A DNA stretch of 64,000 nt, taken from positions 2,666,001 to 2,730,000 of the forward strand of contig JAHYIO010000036.1 in the NCBI GenBank assembly GCA_020543525.1, given 5' to 3'. The position numbers and the translations under genes are program-made. The notes beneath the pieces were generated by a model, which searched no databases, was not told the DNA's origin, and worked only from the letters and a program-made list of their open reading frames with translations. Below are positions 12,634 to 24,577 of the stretch, piece after piece (the stretch's first letter is position 1; the number at the start of each line of letters is the position of its first letter). The DNA is from Coriolopsis trogii. Lineage: Eukaryota > Basidiomycota > Agaricomycetes > Polyporales > Polyporaceae.

Positions 12634-14682
12634 TCACATGTTGGAGGCATTGATCAGGTCTTCAGCGGCCTGTGAGCGGGGTCTGATCGTGACGCGACAG
12701 TCTTCGAAGTACCTACAGTGAGGTTAGTGACGTCCCGTATGACCCTCGCCAGTACTCACGACAGAAAGCCGTCAGCCATTTGGGGCTCAATTCTTATCTC
12801 TATACCCCTCTCATCCAGTGGAAGGCGGATTTCGAAGACATGGAGAACACAAGCAATCTTCAGGAAGAGTGAGGCGTCAGCCAAATGCCGCCCAGGACAA
12901 ATGCTAGGAGACGCCGGGCGTCATGAGCATTCGTAACAATAATATAGTGAGTTATCGGTCTGCGAGTGTACGTACCGCCTTCCTGCGCCGAACACGTAGT
13001 CATACGGATCGCGAACATGAGGGTCGAGCACACCATCCCGAATGAAGCGTTCAGGCCGGAACTCGTCTGGTGCTTCGTACTCTTCGGGATCGTGCATACA
13101 AGCCCTGCAGTATAGTGGATGTTATATCACGCTTGATGAGGATCAATGAGAGTACCGACCATACGTTAGGAACCAATACGGTTCCCGCAGGGATGAAGTA
13201 GCCTTGTATGACGTCGTCCTTGAGGACTCGATGCGGGACGCCCATAGGACCCACGTTGAACCACCTCAACAACTCCTTCACCACTGCATTCACGTAGTCC
13301 AGAGCGTCGCGGTCGTCAAAGTCCGGCAGACGCTTCGGTCCGACGGTTGCGTCCAACTCCGTTTGGGCCTTTCTCTGCACCTCGGGGTACAATGCCATCG
13401 CCAATAAGAGCGCTTGCAGCGTTGCGGACATCTGGGAACATCTGAGGTTGGGCACTCTGGGATGGCAGCATGAAGACATGCTCACCGTATCCGCACCGGC
13501 TGACCATGATGCCCGCAATGTTGAGCGTTCCTGAACAATACTCCCGGATAATAAGCTTACCTCCAACTGCGCTAGCGTTCACCTCTTTAACAAACTCTTC
13601 CTCGTTCTGAGCGCTTCCGAGTCCCCCCGACCCTCTGAATAACATTGAGTCAGCGATAGAGGGGAGTCCCACGATGGCTTTCGATGTCTGTGAGTAGTCA
13701 ATTATCAAGAGCAGAGCGAGTCGAACGTGGCCTCACAAAAGCGGTGTTTCGTTGCTCATAAGGCAAGTCTTTAATCATGGTGCTCGCTTGACGCCATTTG
13801 GCGAATAACGTCTTGAATCCGGCTCCGGGCATCCATGCGGGAACGTACTGCAGAAAAGGGAGATAGTCTACCATGAATCTTCCCGGAACGATTGCCTGGC
13901 CGACCCCTTCGAGGCAATCTTCATAGATTGTTACCAACTCATTCTTCTCGTCATCCACGTCGATGCCGTAGCAAATTTTGAGCATAGTTGAATTAATTGC
14001 ACTGTATTCGGACGCTCTCAGCAAGGCGCCAAGTGCACCGGTCCAATCGTACGTACAAGCGTATATGCTTTTGAAAGCGCTCCGGGGTCATCAGGAGCTT
14101 CTGGAGGAACATCGCAGCGACTGCCGTCTGAACGGGTTGATATCTGTGGATAGCCTCCTGTTGGAAATACTGCCGGAACGCTCGTCGTTGGCTCCTCCAC
14201 CTAATACCGTACGGCATGAACGCATGACTCCACTCGTTCCCCGTGCTAGCGTGTAGAGTGAGCTAGCAGCCTGCAGTAGACACCACGAGACGCACAGTTT
14301 GACGATTGGAGCCACCATCCTGTCGGGAGTGTTCGCATTGTGTTTGTCTAAGAATTCTCGGATTGCTGTGGTACTGCCGAGGACGACTTTTCTCTGACCG
14401 AGAACGTTGAAGTGTACGACGTCTCCTTAAAGAAAAACCAATGTCAGACAGGGACGGTAGATGATGAATTGAGTTCGTACCGTACTTGTTGCAAATGTCT
14501 CGCAACGCGTACCACGGCTTCACCTTGGGCATATTATGCAGGTTACCAATGAGAGGGAGTTGCGGCGGACCTGGCGGCAGCGGATGTCCTTCAGTGCGTG
14601 ATCTCCATGCCACACACGAGTGTAGAGCGAGGAGGAGCGATAGAGTGGAAAGTAACAGGACTGGCCCTACGAGACCTTCCAT
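12634..14682 (-). CDS. Cytochrome P450 monooxygenase
   Basis: Multi-exon gene for a microsomal P450 of about 500 residues. The N-terminus MEGLVGPVLLLSTLSLLLAL is a membrane anchor followed by PPGPPQLPLIGNLHNMP. Further on: the substrate helix region QTAVAAMFLQKLL, the I-helix AGADT (split by an intron, continuing MSATLQALLLAMALYPE), KELLRW (ExxR), PDEFRPERFI, and the heme loop FGAGRR joined across an intron to ICPGRHLAD with the axial cysteine. It ends AAEDLINASNM. The layout matches the large basidiomycete P450 clans annotated as O-methylsterigmatocystin oxidoreductase-like; that name is inherited and not evidence of aflatoxin chemistry. The substrate is unknown. A TATA box lies at 14745-14752. 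Confidence 0.9.
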
Positions 14683-14744
14683 GGTGGTCTGTGGTGGTCA
14701 CAAGGAGGTGGTATATTCCCTGACTTTCCCCGAGACGAAGCTCG

Positions 14745-14752
14745 CTTATATA
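14745..14752 (-). promoter_or_regulatory. TATA box of the P450 gene
   Basis: On the minus strand the sequence reads TATATAAG, about 63 bases upstream of the P450 start codon, a normal fungal spacing. Confidence 0.5.
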
Positions 14753-14867
14753 CTGTTTGGGCCTTATCATCCAGGCTTCCCATGAACGTCAACCGAGAAC
14801 GTTACCTGACGCGCAAACACCTACGGCATCCAAAAAGAGAGACTTTTGGCCATTGAAGTCGGACTTG

Positions 14868-15001
14868 CCCTCATATGGATGCTCAAAATCCACACAAGCA
14901 CGAAGGCAAGCGCGTGTACCATGAGGCAATGGGAGGGAAGGGTGCTCTTTCCCTCATATGGATGCTCCCAGTCCACACATGTATGAAGGCAAGCGCGTGT
15001 A
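14868..15001. repeat. Two-copy direct repeat, 83-base period
   Basis: A 51-base unit starting 'ccctcatatggatgctc' and ending 'aaggcaagcgcgtgta' occurs at 14868-14918 and again at 14951-15001. The copies differ only in a short middle stretch. It lies in the shared upstream region of the P450 and helicase genes, which diverge from here. The rest of 14683-15552 holds no supported gene. Confidence 0.8.
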
Positions 15002-15552
15002 TCTTCTTCATCAACGTCATTTTGGTCTTCAAGAGTATACCGGCTATTCAAATAAGGGGACGGAGGGATTAACGGCGCCAGGAGCCAGGGGGCTGTCGTG
15101 GCGCACCTCGACATGGCTATCTTGCTGCCTGTCGTGCTAAACACAATGAATCCAAAGTTTGGGCCGAGGCAGCAGAGGGCCTCGTTCCTTCGAAGGATCT
15201 GCGTCGACATGGATAGGGCAGAGACTCGGAGGAACCATCCCTGATGTTACAACCCAGTTTTAGTTAGCTGGGTTCCTACTGGTAGGGCAGGCTATTGAGT
15301 CATATTAGACTTAATACAACGCATCATTGTACAAATGGTGCCCACTTACTGCTGGTCCAACACGGACAGTCTCTTCGTAAATACATGTTCGTCGAGTGAA
15401 GCTTGAAGCTCAGTGAGTCCCTGAAGCGCCCAAGTCCGAATCGCTTGTTGAAGACGTCACGTGAGCGTGACGCGACGCGACGCGTCTGCAGGCTGGCTCT
15501 GACCCGGCTCTGGTTGCGGTCCTGCCTGTATGCATCTTCCCTTCCGACTGCC

Positions 15553-18500
15553 ATGGCCGATTTCAACGAACTCCTCAAAGAGCTGAATCCCGCTCAGCTT
15601 CAGGGTACGCACCTCACTCTACTGCGCTCTCGCCAACGGTGCCGACCTCCTATTTCAGCGGTGCAACACCCACCTCAGATACCCCTCCAGATCCTCGCTG
15701 GGCCAGGCAGCGGCAAGACGAAGGTGCTCACCATGCGAATTGCACACTTAATAACGAACTGCTATCTCCCGCCGTGGGCCATATGTGCTGTAACCTTCAC
15801 GAACAAGGCCGCGAACGAGATGCGGGAGCGTCTCGTTAAGCTTATCGGCAAGGACAAGACCGCACAGATCAGGATGGGCACATTTCACGCATTATGTTGC
15901 ATGTTTCTTAGGAGGTATGCCAAGTATGTGGGAATTGAGGGGAACTTCACGGTGTGCGACGCCGATGAGAGGTGAGTCAACATCGCCAGAATCGTCGGTC
16001 ATTTGCGGGTGCCTATATGCGCGACTTCCAGCAAGAAGATCATTGGAAAACTCTTGAAGCCTTACAAGGCGTTCCTTCAGGATAAGAATTTGACTCTACA
16101 AGAAGGAACCGTCATGTCCGCGATCTCCAAATGCAAAGCCACGGGTATGACAGCGGACGCTGCTATAGCCAAACTTGCAGAGAACGATGCGCGTATAGCC
16201 AAGCTTACGAAGAAAGTGCTAGCCGGCAAGCGCCATACTGCGGATGAGCTGAAGCAACTAGAGGGCATTGCGAAGAACTCGCTTCTCCAGGGCGACCTGG
16301 GACGCGTCATAACAGCGATATACAAAGAGTATGAGAAGACCCTTCGGGGCTCAAATAGTCTTGACTTCGACGACCTTCTTGTATTCGGCGTGAAACTCTT
16401 CTCGAATCACAAGAAGGCCTCCAGCTGGTGCCAACATGTGCTCGTGGATGAGTAGTGAGTGTCTGGTCAGTCATGGTCTCTACGCGTTCTGATCACTTGC
16501 ATAGTCAGGATACCAACACCACGCAGTACGAGCTCATGCGCTACATCGCTCAAACATGTCGGTGCGTGACTATTGTCGGCGATCCCGACCAGTCCAGTGA
16601 GAGCGTTTTCTGTCCGCGTCGGGGTCAGGTCGGGTGACTATGTATACAGTCTACGGTTGGCGTTCCGCTGAGATTGAGAACCTGGCAAATATGAAGCAAG
16701 GTCCGTGAGTCCATCTCTGATGATTGAACGGACCCTAAATGCTATGGCCAGATTTCCCGACGACACAGCAAATCTATCTAGAACACAACTATCGGTCTAC
16801 AGCCGCAATTCTGGCAGCTAGTATGGCGATCATAACTCAGGGTGCGTTCTCGAGCGATGCGCCGACATTCCCTTGTTCTTACTTGCCATGCAGACAAGAA
16901 AAGGATACAGAAGACATTGAATACGTCGCATCCTAAGGGTCCTACACCTGTTCTCCGCGCCTTTCCCATAGAGCAGGTCGAGGCAGGGTTCATCGCGGCT
17001 GAGATCAAGCGCCTTGTCGCATTCTCTGGAGGCATGCTGAATTGGAGCGACTTTGTCGTCTTGCTTCGCTTCAACGCGCTGTCCAGAACAATCGAGAGCG
17101 CTCTTCAGAAGGAAGGAATACCGAACAGGGTCCTGGCAGGGCACAAGTTCTTCGAGCGCATGGAGGTACGTCATAGACGTCCAGTATTTACTGAGCAATG
17201 GCTGGAGTTGAGTAATCCTACTATGCTAGGTCAAAGACGTTCTTGCCTATCTGCAACTAGTCGACAATCCTGCTTTCGTACCGGCATTCACACGTGTTGT
17301 AAACGTTCCCTCTCGTACTGTTGGGGAGAAGGTAGGCTGATGCGACTTCGCATGCCAAAGCCCTGTTCTGATAGCTTGTCCTCAGACCGTCTCTGAGCTA
17401 TTGCATCGAGCGGAACAGCTCAAAATATCCCCCATGCTAGTGGTGGAGCGCATCGTGGCTGGTGAGATACCAGACATCAAACCCCCGGTGAAGAAGAAGC
17501 TAGCATCCTTCGTCGGAACCATCCGAGACTTGCGCAAGTTTGCTGCTGAGGTCTGTCCTCTTTTGCTTTTCTGGTGCTCAATCTGACGTTCCATCGCGCA
17601 TGTGAACATGCGTAGGGTATGTCGCCGTCGAAGTTGATCACAGCCCTGCTCGACTTGATACACTATGGCGAGCACCTCCGGAAGACACAGGAGGATTTCG
17701 AGAGCCGCTGGGATAACGTACAGGAGCTCATCAACTTCGCAAGCGAGGTCGAGAACAATATGCCCGCGCAATTGGCAGAAAAGATGAACGATGCCGAAGG
17801 AGCGGCGCACGAAGAGATCTGGGGCGACGACCTTGGAGAGTGGGATGCCGATCAGATCGAGGATGGCGTAGCCAGCGGCACACAAACAGGGTGAGTCGTG
17901 GATGTTTACTTGCTCTCCGCTCGCTATCTGGATGATCTTTTTCTGTACGCAGGGATACGCCTCTTCGTCTGTTCTTGCAGGCATCCATGTTGTCCACCGA
18001 CACGGAGACCAAAGAAGATGAGAAGAGCAAAGAGGTGATGTATCGGTCAAACTCGTCTATCGTCCTCGCGACTAACCGCAGTGTAGAAAGTCACCATCGC
18101 AACATGCCATGCTGCCAAGGGCCTCGAATGGGCGGTGGTGATGATACCAGCAGGTTCGTTCATGTCCATCGCCATCCAGAAGCATGCTGATAGGCGTACA
18201 GTCGTCGGTGGTGTCTTCCCATCAGCGCGCGCAGAGGACATCGACGAGGAATTGTACGTGGTGCTATGTTTGCTCTTCCTACTAACCGTGCCTCATGGTA
18301 CGCTTGCAGGCGACTACTCTACGTCGCGTGTACCCGTGCACAGGGTCTTCTTTACCTCACCCACACGACAACACGTATGGTAGCTGGAGAATCAAAGCCT
18401 CAGGAACTGTCCGGCTTCATCGCGGCGGTGCGTTCTGATGCCAAGGTGACTTCGATTCTGGTTCACCAGGAATTGGTACTCATCGTGGACTTGCAGACGC

Positions 18501-19864
18501 AAGGATTGTTTTCAGAGGAACTATCACCGCTGGCACTCCAGGACAGGGAGACCCTCTCAAAGGTCCTCAACCGCCCTCTCCCCGACGAAGCCGAAGTGAA
18601 ACGACGCGTCACCGAGTTGTGCGTTCCTATATATTGATCCAATTATGGTTAGCTTGATAAGATCTGATCTGTACTTGCAGCGAGCAAACGGGAAGACACC
18701 CTATATGGGGAGCGAATGCGCCGTTCAGAGATGTCCCGAATGGAGGTGTGAATGGGTACGCCGTACCCATCCGGTACCATGGCGTGCCAGAGCAACAGCA
18801 GCCTCTTCAACATCAGCCCTCTCAACGACAGCCTCCTCAGGCGGGTGGAACAGCCCAGAGACAGCAACAACAGCAACCGCCACCGCAGTGGCCAAGCCAG
18901 CATGACCGTGACATCAAACCGCACATCAAGCATGAACCCGTGGATATTGATGGCAAGTACAATGATAAAACATCTGTTGTATGCATGGATGATGCGAACG
19001 GAAGCGAATTTGACAGAACCTCCCATCTTCGTGGCAAGTAGCCTCCTCCACTTCAACAACACGCATCGTTCGCCCGGAGTCAAGACCAGCAACTTCAAGC
19101 CGCCTCCAATGGTAGCTTCCGGTAGTCGATTGCCCCCGTCTCGTGCCGCACCCACCGCCAACATCGCAGCTCCCTTGGTATCCTCGAGCAGCCGCGTAGT
19201 CAATGTACCCGTGAAACCCGAGCCCTCGGACACTTCGAGTGTCCGCAACTGGATCGTACAATCGGGTAGATCAAGAGACGCAGGAAAGGACGACCTATCG
19301 AAAGCCAAAGGCAAAGGAAAAGAAGTTGCTGTCCCCGAACAACGCGCCATGGTCTCTCCAATCAAGGCTGAGCCAACGCAAGTCAAAGTGGAAGCTTTCT
19401 CTCGTCCCGCAGCACATGTCAACCACTCGAGACCTCCCATCGGTGCACAGCCAGGAGCCGCGCGAGTCAAGAAGGAGGCTGCTCCCATCGCCTTTCCCCC
19501 AGTCCAATCATCGGGTCCGCGACTAGGGGATGCTACGAGTGTCAAAGAGGAGCCAGTGATGCCCAGCACCTTTCCTGCTGCCCCTCCCGCAAGCATCAAG
19601 CGTGAAGCAGTGGTGTCCAGGCTCACACCTGTTTCGTCTCCGAGCGAAGCCAGGCCTGCTTCCTCGGGTGCGTCCGTGCCCTCCTCCAGTTCGTCTGGAT
19701 CAGGCGTCAGCGAGAGTTCCCCGTCCGGCACGCTGTCCGCGGAGACCACTGTAGCAGCGAAACAGGCGGCGACTACGGGGGTGAAACGGCGCCTCGGGAT
19801 GGGTCGCGCGACTGGGGGCTACGCAAACAAGAAGTTCAAGCCGATGGTTCCTAACGGATCTTGA
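15553..19864 (+). CDS. SRS2: UvrD/Srs2-type superfamily 1A DNA helicase
   Basis: A long multi-exon gene of roughly 1,100 residues. It starts MADFNELLKELNPAQLQ; an upstream in-frame extension to 15403 lacks homology. Helicase motifs appear in order: motif I LAGPGSGKTKVLT, Ia TFTNKAANEMRERL, II VLVDEYQDTN (joined across an intron), III VGDPDQSIYGWR, IV EHNYRSTAAIL, V ATCHAAKGLEW, VI LLYVACTRAQG. Srs2-type enzymes move 3' to 5' on ssDNA and strip Rad51 filaments. The tail after about 18680 is Q/P-rich (QRQQQQQPPPQW), then low-complexity with seven psi-K-x-E motifs: IKHE, VKPE, IKAE, VKVE, VKKE, VKEE, IKRE. It ends RLGMGRATGGYANKKFKPM. Orthology to Srs2 fits motif content and tail, but a general PcrA/UvrD-like name is the safe floor. 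Confidence 0.9.
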
Positions 19865-20712
19865 CCTGGGGCGTGTTGTATCTCTATCTCCGTGCTGTAT
19901 CTCCGAGTTCGTATCTTTGCGTCTTCTTGCTGTTCTCTTGTAATGTAATATGATCGTGGTTTGCCACGTTGCGGTTTAGTATCGGCTCTTGCACGCGCGG
20001 CGCGTGCTATGTGTTGGACCAACAACGCTCGGAAGACCGCGCGGAGTCCGAAGTAAACACGCTGCATGGGCTTTGCCTCATGGCCTCCGCGAGGCAGGGT
20101 GGTATGCGAACGTCCGCGCGTATGTAGGACGGCCAGCTGCTCTTCCGGTACACGCTGCGTGTACCGAGTGCAGAACGGGGTCCCTTCTCTTCCTCTCCGT
20201 TTGTCCACAGCACGAGCGTATGTGCAGGATGTGAGAGATACGGACGGTCGAGGTCCGAGACCCAACGCCGCGGGCGGAACGGTGCGGAGCACGGTGAGAG
20301 CGGAAGAAGTCACGTCTACGCGTGCATGGATGTGATGTCGACATGCTGGAGGCATGCTTTGATCAACGGTTGAGGTTGAGTACAAACCTTCCCGAAACAG
20401 GCGAAGGCCTGCATGTCTCGGACAGGCTGGTCTGCACGTCTCAGAACACGTCAGAATGTCCAGTCGAATATATTGCCCACTTCCTGCGTGCCCTTGCCCC
20501 CGTCCCGAGACTGCCTCCTCGCCCCACTCGCTCGTCCTCCAACGCACCACCTCCCCAAGCCACCGCATCCCGGCGCCGTGTAACCGAAAGCGCAAGCCCG
20601 CAGTGCCATCTCGGATTCGGGTTCTCCGTCGCATTCCCCGTCTTTTCATTGGCAAGAACAGCCGGAGCTCAGCAAGCTGCAGCAAGTCCGTCCCATCTGC
20701 CCCGAACACCCA
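19865..20712. other. Intergenic region upstream of Hsp20-A
   Basis: Contains the helicase 3' flank and the Hsp20-A promoter. One perfect TTCnnGAA core (ttcccgaa) at 20389-20396 could be part of a heat-shock element, but a single core is weak evidence. The many long open frames here, on both strands, follow from GC richness and show no domain. Confidence 0.4.
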
Positions 20713-21803
20713 ATGCCCTCGACGCCGTTCAGGAAGCCCCGGCACTCGCTCGAGGCGTTCGACAGGCTCCTCGAGCGTGCGTTCGCCCCGCGCGAGACAC
20801 CCACCACGGGGCTGAGCATCATTGCGGTGCCCGAGCAGCCGCCCTCGCCGACGACGCCGTTCTACTCGCCCGTCGACGGCAGCTTCCCGATCTCGGTGGG
20901 GGATACGTCGGCGTCGCTCGACCCGATCTGGGAGGAGGTGCGGGAGACGAAGGCGCTCGAGCTCGCCGCCTCGCCGTCCAAGGTGAAGTCGCTTGAAGGC
21001 CAGTCGCGGTCCCGGTCGCCGCACTCCAAGGGCGACGACTACTCGAGGGAGAAATCTCAAGAGCGACCGCAAGCGAATGGGAAGAGGAAGGTGGTGACGA
21101 AGCGGAGATCGAGGTAGGTCCCGTCCGCGCTCTTCTCCCCTCCTCCAAAGTCGGTTTTCGGACCAGTGGGTCAACGGGTTCTGCAGTGTGAACTTCCGGG
21201 AGTCCCCCGACGGGCGAAACGTGAGCACGACCAGCCGGGGCTGTCTTTCCTGCAGCTCGTCCCGCCCCCGCGCGCGCCCGACCTCTCCGCCATGCTGACG
21301 CCCCCTCCCCGCGTCCGTTGCAGATGCTGGTCACGTTCGACATGACGGGCGTGAAGAAGCAAGACATGCACGTCAGCTACCGCACCTCCCGGCTGATCGT
21401 CAGCTGGCGCGTCGAGCGCACGCTCGAGAAGCAGGACGGCGACGGCGTGGTCGTCCGCGAGCGCGAGGTCCGGCGGTACACCCACACGATCCAGCTCCCA
21501 GAGGGGACCAAGTTCGAGGAAGTCCGCGCCGCGCGGGATGGCCAGAAGTTGACCTTGACTCTCCCGAATTCGAGGTGCGTCCGTGCGGATGTCGAGGACC
21601 CCGAGCAGCCCCCCGCGAGCCCGCGGATGATACCCGACATCGACGTGCGTTCTTTCATGACTTCTTGTCCTGTTCCATTTGGTCTTCTGAAGCCCCGCTT
21701 GAACAGGCCGCGCTCTCCGGAGTCTCGGATTACCACTCGTGTTGAGGAGTTTCCGTATGATGGAAAGGGAGGTAGAGGGGAAATGTTGCGCGTTGCTGTC
21801 TGA
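20713..21803 (+). CDS. Hsp20/alpha-crystallin small heat-shock-like protein A
   Basis: Exon 1 encodes an atypical hydrophilic N-terminus (MPSTPFRKPRHSLEAFDRLL, SRSRSPHSKGDDYSREKSQE, KRKVVTKRRS). A tiny exon follows (VNFRESPDGRN, ending about 21222), then the main exon starting at 21324 with MLVTFDMTGVKKQDMHVSYR, TSRLIVSW and IQLPEGTKFEEVRA, DGQKLTLTLP. This is the beta-sandwich alpha-crystallin domain. A basic, Ser/Arg-rich front is unusual for Hsp20 and could be a nuclear targeting region (inference). The end is uncertain: reading on gives a stop at 21803, while using a donor at about 21646 gives an early stop at about 21745. A chaperone role is inferred from the domain. Confidence 0.75.
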
Positions 21804-22255
21804 AAGAAGTCCCATCCAAGTCACTCACATGTAAATTATCCTCTCGTGTCATGTTCTGGTCGCATCATTCCCGGTCGAGTATGTTCACACAGCCTGTCGA
21901 TATCATAGATAATGCGAGAGCGAAAGCTTTCGACATATTGTTAAGAGATGAGATGGTGGAGGACGAGAGCCAACCTGCAAATGGTGGCGAGACGCCCTGA
22001 CGGCAGGTACCAATCTAAGTATGTATTCGTCACGCAGACAGACTCGAACTACGATCAGGCACTACGAAGAGAAACCCGTGCTGGGATAGCTGATTTAATG
22101 TATATGTACAGCAAGAATATGTCTTGTAACTAGATACAGGTATGTGTGTGTGATGGTGGTACAGATGCTACAATAATTACCAGGAGGGACAATAGCGTAA
22201 TCCAACTATGTACTACTAAGAGAAACCAGATAACGCAGACATTAAGATCCACCTC
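21804..22255. other. Convergent intergenic region
   Basis: Lies between the 3' ends of Hsp20-A and the phosphatase. It is more AT-rich than the neighbours and has no open frame of note. Confidence 0.5.
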
Positions 22256-24577
22256 TCAGTCCAAATCCGCGACCTTGGGACACTTGATGCTCACGAGCTT
22301 CCCGTCCAGATTCGAGTCCCTGTCCCCGAACCGTATCCTCCTCGTCCACGTCTTCCGCTGCCGCCGCCGACCGACGACTGAACCTCCCGATACACGGGCG
22401 AACCGCGAGTTCACGCCCTCGAACGGCCCTTCGTGCTCAGACGCATGCTCGTCCTCGAACAGCTCCTCCTCCTCCTCCTCCTCTTCCCCACTCGACTCCT
22501 CTTCCTCCTCTTCCTCGTCCTCGTCGTCTCCGTCGTCGCGCGGGACCGTACGCGTCCGCCTATGCTCCGACGAGCGTGTGAGGACAAGCGCAGTCAAGCG
22601 GCGCCCATACAAACACCCCGTGTCGAGGCCAACGGTCCAGCGCCGGACGTCCAAATCCCGCGACGCAGCGTGCCCATAGACCACAGTAGACGGGTAGCAC
22701 GGCAGCGGATCGGCGTCTTCGTCCTTCTCGCGTCCACCCTCGCCCTCTTCGTGTTCTCCGATGGCGTCCTCAGGGACAGTGACGTTCTCGAACCCGACGC
22801 AGCGCTTCATCTGCTTGTTCCAGATCTTCGCCCACGGAGTGCCCTTGTCACTGCGGCGAGTGACCTTCCCGGTCTTCCGGACGCCTCGCATGTTCAGGAG
22901 CGACCACGCGTCCCGGTTCTGGGGTACCTCGCGGAGGATAGAGCGCTCCTGCACAACGCGCAGCTCCTCGATCTCGTCGTCCGAGGCGAGATCTGGCATG
23001 ATGCTTTGCGACGGCTCGAGATCCAGGATGGGATAAGTGTAGCCTTCCATGGTAGAGTCATCGTCCACATCTTCGGTGGGTGGGTGAGCGAGCGGCTGGC
23101 GTTTGTCGTCCGCAGGCCGACGCGGATCCGAGGGAAGCAAGCCGCCATGAACGAGGAAGAAGTGCTCCGACGGAACGTGGATGACCAGCGGCAGCGAAAA
23201 CAGGAAGTCTGCATGCTCCGGCTTCATGTCCCTATATGCGCGCAGTCAGCTACGCCGGCCAGCGGAACGAAATGCGCGCATACACTCACCTCGCGATCCA
23301 GTAGTGGTCACCAAACATCATGAAGTCCTTGCTCGTCCGACCCTTCCCGGGCTGCGGGATCCGCCTCCACCACTCTGCGCGCCACGTTCCGGCGGCGCGT
23401 TTGCGTGCGGTGTCGACCCACTCCTGCGGATCTGAGCCGGCGCCATTGGGATCGGTAGTCCGGTCCTGCAGCCACTCAGACTCGATGAGCGCAAGGAACT
23501 GCGAGCCGGTGCCTACAGGAGGACCGGCGTCGTAAGAAGCGGAGGTGGTGGTGTGCGACGCGTCTGACGTTAAGACTGCCAAGGATGGAACGGAGACACG
23601 CCGAGGGTACAGATGAGCAGATGGGAACGTGAGCTGGAGGGGTTCGAACCACTCGCGCCATGCACGCCACTGAACGATCATCTGGTCATGGTTCCCTCGC
23701 ACGGCATAGATGGGTTTGCAGGCAGGCTTGGCCTGCGGATCCGTCGAGGACGAGTATAGCCGATGGCGCTCGTCGCCAGAAGAGCAGCCCGATAGCTTGT
23801 GGTGCGAGAGGAAGTCGAGAATGGCGAGAGAGCCGGCTTCGGTCGACTTGGCGAGAATATCGCCGGTGATAAAGAGGGTATCCTTGTGCGCGTCGTATTG
23901 TATCGTTGAGAGTAGATGACTGCGTGGGATGCGCCGTCAGTAATGGTGCACATGCACTGCAGTAGTTCTCAATGGCGCATGTGTGTCGGAGCATCGAAGG
24001 GCAACGGGCACTTGTAAGACTAGCACCGGGAAGGTACCCATGGGAAGCGACCACACTGCTCGCAAGGGGAAGTCGAACGCTTCGCGGACTCAGGCCCGAC
24101 GGAGCGCCCACGACTGCGTACCGGAACCAGTGACGAACGTGCAACGGAAATGAGTACTCACTGGAGAGAACGGTTCATGCCATGGGTGTCCCCAATAATG
24201 ATAGCACGCTCGTCGTGCCCTGCGCCATAGACGACGAGCTCAGCGCGAACAGAGACAGACTGATGTTGCCAAAGCCACTCACCGAGCTGAAAGGCCTTCG
24301 GCGTCAGCGTGTGGGTATGGATATACTTGTTGAAGTCGGGGAAAGCTTCAGGACGCTGTTGTCAGCATACAGTCGTCGCGGACGACAGTGGCGAGGACTC
24401 ACGGAATTTCTTAGGTTTCTTCTTCTGTGCAGCGAGCGGAGTGAAGGGTATATGCTGCACTCTGGATACGAGCGATGGCTCATCAAAGTACGCCAGTGCA
24501 AGAACGGCGATGACGAAGAGTATGACCACCGTCGAGCTGGACGATGAGGGTCGGGAACGTCTATAGGATGTGGCCAT
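22256..24577 (-). CDS. ApaH/Ppn2-like metallophosphatase with membrane anchor
   Basis: Multi-exon gene for a calcineurin-like phosphoesterase. The start MATSYRRSRPSSSSSTVVIL leads into one transmembrane helix (VILFVIAVLALAYF), so the enzyme should be a type II membrane protein. Metal and phosphate ligand motifs follow in family order: IIGDTHGM, FITGDILAKS, VRGNHDQM, FLVHGG and VYGHAA. A yeast relative with this layout is the vacuolar zinc polyphosphatase Ppn2; bacterial ApaH is the wider family. The C-terminal region has a long Asp/Glu tract (EEEEEEESSGEEEEEEEELF) and then a basic RRRQRKTWTRR stretch, ending KCPKVADLD. Most likely a vacuolar polyphosphatase or a related nucleotide phosphatase; the exact substrate is inferred. 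Confidence 0.85.

Noticed and set aside
2818..14682. Possible secondary-metabolite cluster (reductases, transporter, P450)
   Set aside because: No polyketide synthase, peptide synthetase, terpene cyclase or prenyltransferase is present, and housekeeping-type genes are interspersed.
15403..15552. Upstream extension of the helicase start
   Set aside because: The frame is open from 15403, but the extra residues are basic and low-quality, and the usual N-terminal LLKELNPAQ follows directly after the ATG at 15553.
18649..19749. 366-codon open frame on the minus strand inside the helicase tail
   Set aside because: It is antisense to well-supported helicase coding sequence and has no domain; a mirror of low-complexity codons.
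19819..21228. 469-codon open frame on the minus strand
   Set aside because: Arg/Leu-rich, spans the helicase end, the intergenic gap and Hsp20-A exon 1 in antisense; typical of GC-rich shadow frames.
22433..23323. 296-codon plus-strand open frame
   Set aside because: Antisense to the phosphatase; the Leu run is the mirror of its Glu tract.
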